A stretch of DNA of 64,000 bases, from the NCBI RefSeq assembly GCF_004331455.1, contig NZ_SJJR01000003.1, positions 186,001 to 250,000 on the forward strand, written 5' to 3'. The position numbers were made by a program, and so were the translations under genes. Within the stretch, counting starts at the first letter, position 1. Each line of letters opens with the position of its first letter. The notes below the pieces were generated by a model. That model was given only the letters and a program-made list of their open reading frames with translations, searched no databases and was not told the DNA's origin. The stretch is from Micromonospora zingiberis (GTDB lineage: Bacteria; Actinomycetota; Actinomycetes; Mycobacteriales; Micromonosporaceae). Positions 28,158-39,700 of this stretch are shown piece after piece.

Positions 28158-29951
28158 ATGCGGGTCATGGCGGAGCCGCTGCTCGATCGGGCCCTGCGGG
28201 CCAGCCGCCGGTTGCGGACCAACGGGGAGCCCCGGGCCCACTACGTGATCTGCGGCCAGGATCCCCTCGCCTACTGGGTGGTGCGGGCGTTGCGGGGCAG
28301 CGAGCCGCAGGCCGGGCGGCTGCGCATCACCCTGATTGTGCCGGAACGTCGACGCTCGCCCGGACCGGACGGCCGTGACCTGCCCGGCGTCGAGGTGATC
28401 CGGGCCGACCGGCTGGACGAGCACACCTTCCGCCGGGCCAACCTGACCGGGGCGGCCGGGCTGGCCCTGCTGCATCAGGACGACGTGGGCAACATGCACG
28501 CCGCGCTCTGCGCACAGGAGGTCGAACCCCGGTTGCGCCTGGTGGTGCGGATGTTCAACACCGGACTGGCCAACGGGGTACGCCAGATCTTCCCCGACTC
28601 GGCGGTGCTGTCGGACGCCTCGATGGCCGCGCCCGCCTTCGTGGCCGCCGCGCTCGGCGAGGTCGCCCCCACCCACTTCCGGCACGGCGGGCGCACCCTC
28701 TACCTGGCCCGCCGCGAAGACGTACGCCCGAACGAGGTCGTCTGCGGGGTGGCCGACACCCGTGACCCGCAGCAGGATCTGGTGCTGCCGGCCGACGACC
28801 GGCTCGCCGACGTGGTGCTCGCCGAAGCCGTCGGCCGGCCCGCCGGCACCGAGTTGGCGGCCCGCCGGCTGGCCCGGGCCCGGCGACGGCGCCGCCCGGT
28901 GGCGATGGTGCTCCGGGCGGTCCGCAGCTTCGCCACCCGCAAGATCGGCATCGCGGTGATCCTGCTGCTCGCGGTGGTCGGGCTGCTGGGTGGGTTGTAC
29001 GCCAACGCGGCGCACGTCAGCCTGGCCGACGCGCTCTACCTGACCCTGGTCACCACGCTCACCGGGCAGGACCCGGACACCGCCAAGGGCGCCGCCGAGC
29101 AGGTCGTGCAGGTGATCCTCAACCTCGCCGGGCTGGCCCTGATCCCGTTGATCACAGCGGTGGTGGTCGACGGCGTGGTCAACGCCCGGCTGGCCCTGCA
29201 CACCGGCCGGATCCTGCCCGAGCGGTCGGGGCACGTCGTGGTGGTGGGCCTGGGCAACATCGGTACCCGGGTGATGGCCCAGCTCAACGACTTCGGCGTC
29301 GAGGTGGTGGCGATCGACAAGAACCCGGACGCGCGCGGCGCCGGGCTGGCCCGTCGGTTGGGCGTACCGCTGGTGGTGGGGGACGCGGCCGAGGAGGAGA
29401 CCCTGCGCGCCGCCTCGGTGACCACCTGCCAGGCCCTGGTGGTGGTCTCCACCGACGACGGCGCCAACCTGCGGGCCGCGCTGAACGGCCGGACCATCAA
29501 CGACCGGCTCCGGGTGGTGCTGCGGCTGTTCGACGGCGACTTCGCCGAACGGGTGCAGCGTGCCTTCGGTATCGGTACCTCGCGCAGCGTCTCCTACCTG
29601 GCCGCCCCGTCGTTCGCCGCCGCGCTGCTGGACCGGGCGGTGATCGCCACCATCCCGGTCGGCCGGCACGCCCTGCTGGTCACCGAGGTGCCGGTGACCG
29701 CCGGTTCGGCCCTGGACGGCCGACCGCTCGCCGCCGTCGGCAAGGCTGGGAGCGTACGGCTACTCGCGCACGCCAGACCCGGCCAGCGGTACGACTGGTC
29801 GCCCGACCAGCGGTTGGTGATCGTGGCGGGAGACCGGCTGACCGTGGTGGCCCGACGGGCCGGCCTGAACGCCCTGCTCCGCGAGGCCGCGCCGCCCGAG
29901 CCGCCGCCGTCGCCGGGGGCACCGCCGTTGCCACGGGAGGCCGAGGAGTGA
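28158..29951 (+). CDS. Membrane protein with two TrkA-N (RCK-like) domains
   Basis: 597 aa. Residues ~25-160 form a first degenerate NAD-binding domain (HYVICGQDPLAYWVVRAL). Two or more hydrophobic segments follow (~255-350: IGIAVILLLAVVGLLGGLY and LIPLITAVVVDGVV) with a pore-like hairpin LYLTLVTTLTGQDPD. The second domain (~360-500) has a complete Rossmann motif VVVVGLGNIGTRVMAQLNDFG...VVAIDKN and VVGDAAEEETL. This is the layout of actinobacterial K+ channel/TrkA-related proteins, but the canonical T-x-G-Y-G filter is missing (TLTGQD in its place). ATG 28158; ATG 28167 is also possible. A Pro-rich tail ends the protein. Confidence 0.8.
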   Translation: MRVMAEPLLDRALRASRRLRTNGEPRAHYVICGQDPLAYWVVRALRGSEPQAGRLRITLIVPERRRSPGPDGRDLPGVEVIRADRLDEHTFRRANLTGAAGLALLHQDDVGNMHAALCAQEVEPRLRLVVRMFNTGLANGVRQIFPDSAVLSDASMAAPAFVAAALGEVAPTHFRHGGRTLYLARREDVRPNEVVCGVADTRDPQQDLVLPADDRLADVVLAEAVGRPAGTELAARRLARARRRRRPVAMVLRAVRSFATRKIGIAVILLLAVVGLLGGLYANAAHVSLADALYLTLVTTLTGQDPDTAKGAAEQVVQVILNLAGLALIPLITAVVVDGVVNARLALHTGRILPERSGHVVVVGLGNIGTRVMAQLNDFGVEVVAIDKNPDARGAGLARRLGVPLVVGDAAEEETLRAASVTTCQALVVVSTDDGANLRAALNGRTINDRLRVVLRLFDGDFAERVQRAFGIGTSRSVSYLAAPSFAAALLDRAVIATIPVGRHALLVTEVPVTAGSALDGRPLAAVGKAGSVRLLAHARPGQRYDWSPDQRLVIVAGDRLTVVARRAGLNALLREAAPPEPPPSPGAPPLPREAEE

Positions 29952-30019
29952 GGTTCGGCCTGTCGCGGCGAGCGCTCGCGGCGCTGTCGTCGGGGCGGGA
30001 CGCGGAGTAGGGTGCGGCC

Positions 30020-30595
30020 GTGCTTGGTGGTGGCGTCGGGCGGCGAGCCCGGATGCGGCAGGTGCCCCGGCGGGGCTTGCCGTCGTGGGTGTCCGTGCCA
30101 CGTCCGGTGTGGCGTTGGTCGCTGGCGGCGGCCGCTCTGGTCGTGGTGCTGACAGCTGGCTGGCTGCTCTGGCCGGACGACGAACCGCCGCCGCGTCAGC
30201 GCGAGTATCGGGCCGAGACGGCTTGCCTGCTCACCGGCGCCCAGGGAGTTGGTTCGCCGGAGGCCAGTCCGGTGTGGTCCGGGATGCAGGAAGCCTCCCT
30301 CGCCACGCAGGTGAAGGTGCAGTTCCTCGAAGTGGACGGTCCGCAGACCGGGGCACAGGCCGAGACCTTCCTGGCCGGCCTGGTGCAGAACCGTTGCGAT
30401 GTGATTTTCGCCGTTGGTGCGGCTCCGGTTGCCGGAGTGTCGAAAATCGCTGCCCGGTATCCCCAGGCGCGGTTCGTGGCGTTTGGTGCCACCGCGCCGA
30501 GTCGCAATGTGTCGGTTGTGGAGACAAACGACCCGGAGGAGACCCGTCGGCAAGCACACGACCTGGTCGTTGCGCTGACCCAAACGCCCTCCTGA
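30020..30595 (+). CDS. BMP/PnrA-like substrate-binding domain protein, membrane anchored, short
   Basis: 191 aa. A basic N-terminus is followed by one transmembrane/signal-anchor segment (WRWSLAAAALVVVLTAGWLLW, residues ~31-51). The outer part, ACLLTGAQGVGSPEASPVWSGMQEAS, CDVIFAVGAAPVAGVSKIAARYPQARFVAFGA, matches the first half of basic-membrane-protein (nucleoside-binding) domains. It is only about half the family's usual length (~330 aa) and has no ABC partners, so it may be a truncated sensor-type relic. GTG 30020. It lies directly upstream of the giant Rhs gene, in the same orientation. Confidence 0.65.
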   Translation: MLGGGVGRRARMRQVPRRGLPSWVSVPRPVWRWSLAAAALVVVLTAGWLLWPDDEPPPRQREYRAETACLLTGAQGVGSPEASPVWSGMQEASLATQVKVQFLEVDGPQTGAQAETFLAGLVQNRCDVIFAVGAAPVAGVSKIAARYPQARFVAFGATAPSRNVSVVETNDPEETRRQAHDLVVALTQTPS

Positions 30596-30617
30596 GCACT
30601 CAGGTTTTTCTCAGAGT

Positions 30618-30633
30618 CTGTCCGTTCGGACAG
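30618..30633. promoter_or_regulatory. Palindrome upstream of the Rhs gene
   Basis: CTGTCCGTTCGGACAG is a perfect 16-nt palindrome 70 nt before the Rhs start. It may be an operator or the end hairpin of the BMP-like gene (23 nt after its stop). TATCAATATCAAC at 30675-30687 is an AT-rich promoter-like patch, and GGGGGAGGGA before ATG 30703 is a strong ribosome site. Confidence 0.45.
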
Positions 30634-30702
30634 CTTGCCGCTTGATCGGCCACGCCCCAGACTTCCTGAGAATTATCAATATCAACGGGGGAGGGAGCGG
30701 CC

Positions 30703-33700
30703 ATGGGCCGATCCTTCAGCAGGGCTGGTCGCCGGTCGGCGCTGGTCGTCGCTGTGGTCTTCGGGCTGACCGTCGCGGTGCCGCCGGACGTGGTGCGGCC
30801 GGGCGGCGAGTTTCCGCTCACCTGGCTGACCTGGTTCAAGCAGCATCCGGCATGGTCTGCCACGGCGGCCTTCGTGGGGCTGCCGGTGCAGCAGATGGGC
30901 CGTCCGGCGAAGGTGGATCCGCACGTGCCCGCAGCGGCGACCGATGCGCGGCGCGGCGCCGGGCGGGCACCGGAGCCGGCCGCCGGCACGCTCGACTCGT
31001 ACCAGCCGCATCGGATCGAGTCCACCCCGGACCAGACCGGGGTCGCCGAGCCCGGTTTCGACGCCCGGACCAGCAAACGGGACGCCCGCAGGTCGAGTGC
31101 CCGCTCCGACGTGTACGTCAACGCGGACGGGTCGTTCACCAAGCGCACCCACAACCGGCCGGTCAACTACCTGGCCCCCGACGGCAGCTGGCAGAAGATC
31201 GATTCGGACCTGGCCCGCAAGCCCGACGGGCGCCTGCACGTCAAGGCGAACCGGTTGGAGTTGTCCGTGGCCGGCGCGCCAACCGCCGCGGGTGCCCGTA
31301 CCGCCCGGTCCGGCGCCGACACCGGGGCCACGGCCCAGGAAGCGGAGCTGGCGCGACTCACCCTGCCGACCGGCGAGTCCGTCGCCTACCGGCTGGAGGA
31401 CAGCGCGATCGGCGCTCCCGAGGTGACCGGAGCCACCGCCTTCTACCGCGATGTCCTGCCGCACACCGACCTGGAGCTGACGACCTTCGACGCCGGGATC
31501 AAGGAAACCCTGATCCTGCGATCGCCGGAAGCGGCCTCGACCTGGGTGTTCCCTCTTCAGTTGGACGGACTGACGCCACGCCCGACCGCCGACGGCTCGG
31601 TGGAGTTGCTCAACGGCGAGGGCAAGGCCGTCGCCTGGTTCCCGCACGGATCAATGCAGGACTCCAAGGTCGACCCGCAGTCGGGGGCACCGGCCGAGTC
31701 CTCGGCCGTGAGCTTCGAACTGGTGACCGTCGACAACCGGCCAGCGCTGAAGGTCGTCGCCGACCCGGCCTGGCTCAACGACCCGGCGCGGGAGTATCCG
31801 GTCCGGGTGGACCCGACGACGACCACCGGCACGACCGGCGACGTCTACGTCGACAACGACTCCGGTACGACCAACCACAACGGTGACAACCTGCCGGTCG
31901 GCACCTACAACGGCGGCACGGTCAAGGCCCGGTCCTTCATCCACTTCGACGAGTTCGACGACGACGGCCTGATGGGCAAGCGGATCACCGCCGCGAAGCT
32001 GAAGCTCTTCCACACCTGGTCGTACGACTGCACGTCGCACAAGCCGTTCAACGTCCACCGGATCAACGAGGCGTGGACGGTGGCGAACCTGACCACCGGG
32101 AACTACCCCGGCCCGGCGATCTCGTCGTCGATCGGCTCACTGACCATCACCGACAACTACCCGGCCTGTACGAACACGAACGCGGTCCGCAGCACCGGCA
32201 AGTGGGTCACCGTCCCGCTCGGGGTCGACACGTTCAACGACTGGTCGACCGGCGGGATGAACGAGGGCCTGGCGCTGACCGCCTCGGTGACCGACTCGAC
32301 CGCCTGGAAGCGCTTCACCGCGGCCAACTACGCGGCCGGCGCGTACAAGCCGTACCTGGAGCTGACGTACTCCAACAACGTCGCGCCCCAGATCAACCTG
32401 CGTTACCCGGGCAACAACGCGGTGGTGAACACGCTCACCCCGCAGTTGCTGTCCCGCGCGGTCGACTCGGACAACTGGCCGGCCAAGGGCTTGACCTACA
32501 ACTACGTGGTCACCGATGCCGCGACCAACGCCGCCGTGGTGAACTCCGGCTGGGTCACCACTCCGACGTGGACCATCCCGGCCGGCCGGTTGGCCTGGAA
32601 CAAGACCTACCTGTACACCGTCCGGGTCTACGACAAGGTCAGTTACAGCGCCGTCTACCCCGCGTACGCCTTCACCACCTCGGTGCCGCAGCCGCTGCTG
32701 ACGACGAACCTCGCGCAGAACGCCGGCAAGGGCTTCGACCCGAGCGTCGGCAACTACACCACCTCGGCCACCGACGCGAGCATCGCCACCGTGGGCCCCT
32801 CGCTCTCGGTGACCCGCAGCTACAACAGCCTGGACACCCGCCGCGACAACGCCTTCGGCGCCGGCTGGTCGAGCCTGGTCGACGTGCGGGCGACCCAGGT
32901 GAAGGACGTCGCCGACAGCGTGCAGTCGGTGCTGGTCACCTACCCCACCGGCCAGGACGTCGCCTTCGGTCGCAACGCCAACGGCACGTTCAGCCCGCCG
33001 TCCGGCCGGTTCGCCACGTTCGTGGAGACCAAGGATGCCGGCGGCGCGGTCACCGGCTACACCCTGACCGACAAGGACGCCACGGTCTACACCTTCGGGC
33101 GGGCGACCGGTGCCGGCGTGTTCAAGGTGACCCGGATCGCCGACGCCAACGGCCGGGCGATGACCTTCTCGTACGACGCGTCCGCGAATCTGACCAAGGC
33201 GACCTCCGCCTCCGGTCGCTCGCTGCACTTCACCTGGTCCACCCCGGCGGGGTCGAGCAAGCCGCACGTCGCCACGGTCTACACCGATCGCGCCGTGGCC
33301 AGCGACCCTAACTCCGTCGCCACCTGGACCTACAGCTATGGCGCCAACGACCAGTTGGCCAGGGTGTGCCCGCCGACCGATCACAGCAGATGCACCACCT
33401 ACCAGCAGGACACCACCTCCCAGTACGCCAATGCGGTGCTCAACGCCGGCCCGTACTCGTACTGGCGGCTGGACGAGGGCGCCGGTGCGACCACCGCGGT
33501 CAGCCGGGTGCTGAGCAACGCGGGCGTCGACAACGCCCGGTACACCAACGTCACGCTCGGCCAACCGGCCGCGCTGCCCGGCTCGACCGCGACCACGGCG
33601 GCCTTCAACGGCACCAGCTCCCACGTCCAACTGCCCGGAAAGCTGGTCGCCGACGGCCAGTACCAGTCGATCAGCATGTGGTTCAAGACCAGCACCCCGA

Positions 33701-36700
33701 ACGGTGTGCTGTTCAGCTACCAGGCCGACGCGATCAGCAAGGGCACCACGGCCGGCAACTACACCCCGTCGCTCTACATCGGCAGTGACGGCAAGTTGCG
33801 CGGCGAGTTCTGGACCGGCAGCGCCACCCCGATCACCACGGACGTCACGGTCACCGACGGCGCCTGGCACCACGTGGTGCTCGCCGGCGCCGGTAACGTG
33901 CAGCGGCTCTACCTCGACGGCGTGCTGAAGGGCACGCTGAACGGCACGATCGCCCAGATCGCCGGTGGATCGGCAAACGTACTGGTCGGCGCCGGCTTCG
34001 TCGGCAACTCCTGGCCGGGGCACGTCAACTCGGGAGTCTCGCCGGCCAAGGCGACCTACTTCAACGGCTCCATCGCCGACGTCGCGTTCTTCAACCAGGC
34101 GCTGACCGCCAGCACCGCGGCCGAGCTCAACAGCGTCGGCCGGAGCAGCCATCCGGTCCTCAGCAGGGTCCTCCGCCCGTCCGGCGGGGTGACCGCCGAG
34201 ATCGGCTACGACAAGACCACCGGCCGGGTCGCCACGGTCACCGACGAGAACGGCGGCGTGTGGCGACTGGGCAGCCCGGCCGTCTCCGGCAGCAGCGACG
34301 TCTACGCGGCCTCGGTGCTCGGGGCCAAGCCGGCGGACTACTGGCGCCTCGGCGAGGTCGAGGTGACCGACGCGGTGAACGAGGTGCAGGGCGGCACCGC
34401 CACCTACAACGAGGTCACCCTCGGTGTGGCCGGCCCGTTCAGCGACAGCGCAGCCGGGTCGTTCAACGGCACCACCTCGCACGTGGTGCTCCCGCCCGAG
34501 GACATGCCCACCACCGGACCCAACTCCATCGAGATGTGGTTCAAGATGCCGTCCGGCAACACCAAGGGCGGCGTCCTCTACGGCTACCAGGCGAGCCCGC
34601 TCAACGAGCCGACCGTCACCGGCAACTGGACCCCCGCGCTCTATGTCGGCACCGACGGCAAGCTGCGTGGCGGGTTCTGGACCGGCAGTTCCACCCGGGT
34701 GATTACCACCGCCACGGCCGTCAACGACAACAAGTGGCACCACGTGGTGCTCTCCGCCGCCAGCAACACCCAGTCGCTCTACCTGGACGGCGTCGCCGTC
34801 GGCAAGCTCGACAACGCGCTCGTCACCACCGACGCCGTCAACGCGTACGTCGGCGCGGGCAAGTGGGCCGGCAGTTGGCCGCTGCGCGGCACCGGGGACG
34901 TCGGCTACTTCCCCGGCTCGATCGCCGAGGTGGCGTTCTACCGTTCGCAGCTCTCCGCCGACCAGGTGGCCACGCACTTCCTGGCCTCGAAGCAGACCGC
35001 CCCGGTCGCGGTGACGATGGTCTCCGGGGTCGCCACCGCCTTCCCGATGCCGGTCTCCACGATCACCGTGACCGGGCCGACCGGTGAGACCACCTCGTAC
35101 ACCTACGACCTGGTCAACGGCAACCGGCTGGTGGCCCAGACCGACGGGTTGGGCAACACCACCAAGTTCGGCTACGACGTCGGCGGCTACGGAAACCTCA
35201 CCTACGACCCGCGCGGCGTCTGGACCCAGGAACTCCAGGACGTCCGGGGCAACACCAAACAGGTGATCACCTGCCAGGACCAGTCCGCCGGCAGATGCTC
35301 GTCGGTCTACTACACGTACTTTCCGGACGCGACGACCACCACGCTCACCCCGGACGCCCGCAACGACCTGATGCTGACCCTGCGTGACGGCCGGTCGGCG
35401 TCGGAGACCGACAACACCTACCTGACCAGCTACGGCTACGACACCAAGGGCAACCAGACCACGATCACCGACCCGCTGGGCCGGATCACCCGTCTGACGT
35501 ACACCGACGGCAGCACCGTCGCGGCCAAGGACGGCGGGTTCGCGCCGGCCGGTCTGCCGGCCACGGTGACCACGGCGGGTGGCCAGACCCAGCGCATCAC
35601 CTACTACGCCAGCGGTGACATCGCCGAACTCGTGGAACCGGGTGGCAAGATCACCCGATTCGCGTACGACGGGCTCGGGCAACTGCTCACCGAGACCGAG
35701 GTGACCGACACCCACCCCGGCGGCCTCGTCACCAGCCGCACGTACGACCGGCTCGGGCGGGAGGCCACCGAAACCGAGCCGGCGGTGACCAACCGGGTCA
35801 CCGGCGCGGTGCACACCGCCCACACCAGCACCACGTACGACCCGGACGGCAACATCACCGAGGTCACGGTCAGCGACCTGACCGGCGGCGACGCCCCGCG
35901 TACGACAAGGCACACCTTCAACGCGTACGGGCAGGAGGCGTCGACCACCAACGCGGCGAACCAGACCACCCGGTTCGAGTACGACAAGTACGGCCGCATC
36001 GTCACCGAAACCGAGCCCGACGGTGGCGTCACCACCAGCACCTACGACGTCGAAGGCAACCTGCTCACCTCGACCGTGGTCGGTTTCACCGGCGACCCGA
36101 ACAACCCGTCGGCGCCCCGCGACCTGGTCACCACGCGGCGGTCCTACGACCCCGCCGGCCGGCTGGCCCGCGAGGTCGACTCGATGAACTGGGAGACCCG
36201 CTACACCTACACCGACAACGGCCTGGAGGCACGGATCGTCCGCGCCGACAACGCGGGCAACGAGTTCCTGATCGAGGAGAACTTCTACGACGCGGCCGGC
36301 AACGTGGTGCGGGAGGTGACCAACAACGGTCACACCACCACCACGACCGCCTACGACGCGGCCGGCCGGACGATCTCCACGACGCTGGACCCGGACGGGC
36401 TGAAGCGGACCACCACCCTCACCTACGACGCCGACGACAACGTCGTCTCCACCGTCTCGTCGGGCGCGGGCGGCACGGTCACCGGCATCTCGGAGGCGAT
36501 GTACGACAGCGCCGGACGGGCCCTCGCCGAGATCGAGTACACCTCCACCGGGCTGACTCCGGTGGCCCGCTGGAAGCTCGCCGAGACCGGCGGCACGACG
36601 GCCGCCGACTCTGCCGGCAACAGCCCCGCCGCCGCGATCGGTGGCGTCACCTGGTCCACCGACCGGGGCGGCGCCGCCGTGCTCAACGGCACCACCGCGT

Positions 36701-39700
36701 ACCTCAAGTCCGCCCCGGTCGTGGACACCACCCGGGCGTACACGGTTTCCGCCTGGGCGAAGCTCGCCTCGAAGAATGCCGCGTTGGGGGAGGAGCAACT
36801 CGTCTTCGCCGCGCCGGGCGCGATCGGCAACTCCGCGCTCAAGGTCTTCTACGCGCCGGTCAGTGACCGCTGGTATGCCGCCATGTCGGTCCGCAAGGCC
36901 GACGGCACCACCGCGTGGTTCGGTGGCGGCGGACCGAACGGCTCCGCGGTGACGGGCACCTGGACGCACCTGACCCTCACGGTGGATCCGGACGGCAAGA
37001 CGATGCGGCTCTACGTCGACGGTGTGCTGCAAACCACGGTGAACGTCACCGAGAGCTTCAACAACGCGGCGACCGGCTTCACCATCGGTGGCGCCGACGG
37101 CTTCGGCTGGTTCCCCGGCTCGGTCAGCGACGTGCAGGCGTACCAGAAGGCGCTCTCCGCCACCGAGATCGGGCAGGTCCGGGCCGGCACCGCTCCGGCG
37201 GCCGGGGCGCAGGTCATCCGGACCTCGCAGACGCTGGACTTCGACGGTCTGCCCACCTCCGTCACCGACCCGAACGGCCACACCACCTACTACGGGTACG
37301 ACGAGGAAGGCCGGGCGGTGAAGACCACCGCCCCGGCGGGCCTGGTCGAGCAGGCGGGTCAGGCCTCGGCGATGGCCAACGCGGTCAGTTGGGTCGGCTA
37401 CAACACCTTCGACGAGCCGACCGACACCCGCGACGCCAACGGCAACTGGTCCGTGGTGGAGTACGACGCCGCCGGCCGGGTGGTGACCGAGCGGGCCCCG
37501 GCGTACACCCCGCCGGGCTCCTCGACGCCGATCGTCCCGCAGAGCACCCAGGCGTACGACGCGGGTGGTCAGCTCCTCTCCGTCACCGACCCGGCGGGCC
37601 GGGTGACCCGCTACGAGTACGACCAGCTCGGCCGGGTGTCCAAGGCGATCGCGCCGAACGACGGCGCGACCACCTACACCTACGACGACCTGGGCAACAT
37701 GCTGTCGTCCACCGACCCGACCGGGGCGGTCACCACCGCGACGTACGACTACCTGGGCCGGACCCTCACCACCACGGAGGTGGTGCGGCAGGAGGGGAAG
37801 AACCACACCACCCGCTACGGCTACAACGCCCAGGGCTGGCCGTCGACGGTCACCACCGCGACCGGCGTGACCAGCAGCACCGAGTACAACGTGGTCGGTC
37901 AGCCGACCTCGGTGCTCGACGGCGCCAACAACCGGACCCGCTACGAGTACGACTCGGAGGGGCGGACGACCAAGAGCACCCGCCCGGACGGCTCGTACGC
38001 CACGGTCGAGTACGACCTGGCCGGGCGGGCGACCCGCACCGCCGAACACGCCGCCGGAGGTGCCCTGCTCTCCGAGCAGCGGGCCGGCTACGACCGGGCC
38101 GGCAACATGGTGGCCAGCACCGACGCGCGCGGCACCACCACCACCTTCGAGTACGACGCGACGGGCGTGCTGACCCGGCAGACGCAACCGATCTCCGGCT
38201 CCGACTCGATCGTCACCACGTTCGGCTACGACCTGGAAGGCAACCGCACCCGGTTCACCGACGGTCGGGGTAACGCCTTCCACACGACGTACAACTCGTG
38301 GGGGCTGCCCGAGTCGCAGATCGAACCGGCCACCAGCGCCCACCCGGACCCGGCCGACCGCACCTTCACCATCGCGTACGACCGCAGCGGCCTGCCGGTG
38401 CGGCAGACCCTGCCCGGCGGGGTCAGCGTGACCAACTCGTACGACCAGTCGGGTCAGTTGATCCGGCAGGCCGGCGCCGGTGCCGAGGTGGAAACCGAGG
38501 ACCGGGAGTTCGGCTACGACCTGGCCGGCCGGATGACCTCGCTCTCCGGTTCCGGTGGCACCAACACGATCAGTTACGACGATCGTGATCTGCCGGTGTC
38601 GGTGACCGGTCCCTCCGGGAACTCGGCGTTCGGCTACGACGCCGACGGGCGCCTCGCCTCCCGGCAGGACGCGGCCGGCACCACCTCCTACGGCTACGAC
38701 GTGGCGGGGCGGCTGTCGAGCCTGGCCAACCCGACGGCCGGCGTGCAGATGGCCTACACCTACAACACGCTGTCCCAGGTCACGAAGATCACGTACGGGA
38801 CGAACGGCAACAGCCGCAACTTCACCTTCGACCCGCTGCGCCGGCTCACCGACGACGAACTGAAATCGCCGGCCGGGGCGTCGCTGGGGAAGATCTCGTA
38901 CGGCTGGGACCCGAACGGCAACATCACCGCCAAGACCACGACCGGCTTCGCCGGCTCGGCGGCCAACACCTACACCTACGACCTCGCCGACCGCCTGACC
39001 TCGTGGAACAACGGCAGCGCGATCACCGCGTACGCGTACGACAAGTCCGGTAACCGGGTGCAGAACGGCAGCAAGCTGTTCAGCTACGACCAGCGCAACC
39101 GGCTGCTCAGCGCGGACGGCGCCGGATACACCTACACCGCTCGGGGCACCCTGGCCCAGGCCGCCGGCAACATCACCCGCACCGACGCGTTCGGGCAGGT
39201 GGTCGAGCAGCAGTCGACCGGGGGGACGCAGACCTACACGTACGACGGTCTCGGTCGGGCGATCCGGCCCGGCCACTCGTACACCGGACTCGCCAACGAC
39301 CTGGCCGCCGACGCCTCCGCGAGTTACGTGCGCGGGCCGTCCGGTGAGGTGGTCGGTGCCGCCTCCGGTGGTGACAAGCGACTCGTCTGGACCGACCTGC
39401 ACACCGACGTGGTGGGCCAGTTCGGCGCGACCGCCCCGGCACTGACCGGCTCGGTCAGCTACGACCCGCTCGGCAAGGTGCTGAACACCGCCGGGCTGCT
39501 CGGTCAACTCGGCTACCAGTCGGAGTGGACCGACGCGCTGACCAACCGGGTCAACATGCACGCCCGCTGGTACAACACCGACACCGGACAGTTCGACACC
39601 CGGGACACGGCGAGCAACAGCCCGGTACCGGACTCGATCAACGCCAACCGCTACCAGTACGGTGACGCGAACCCGCTGATCGTCACCGACCCGACCGGGC

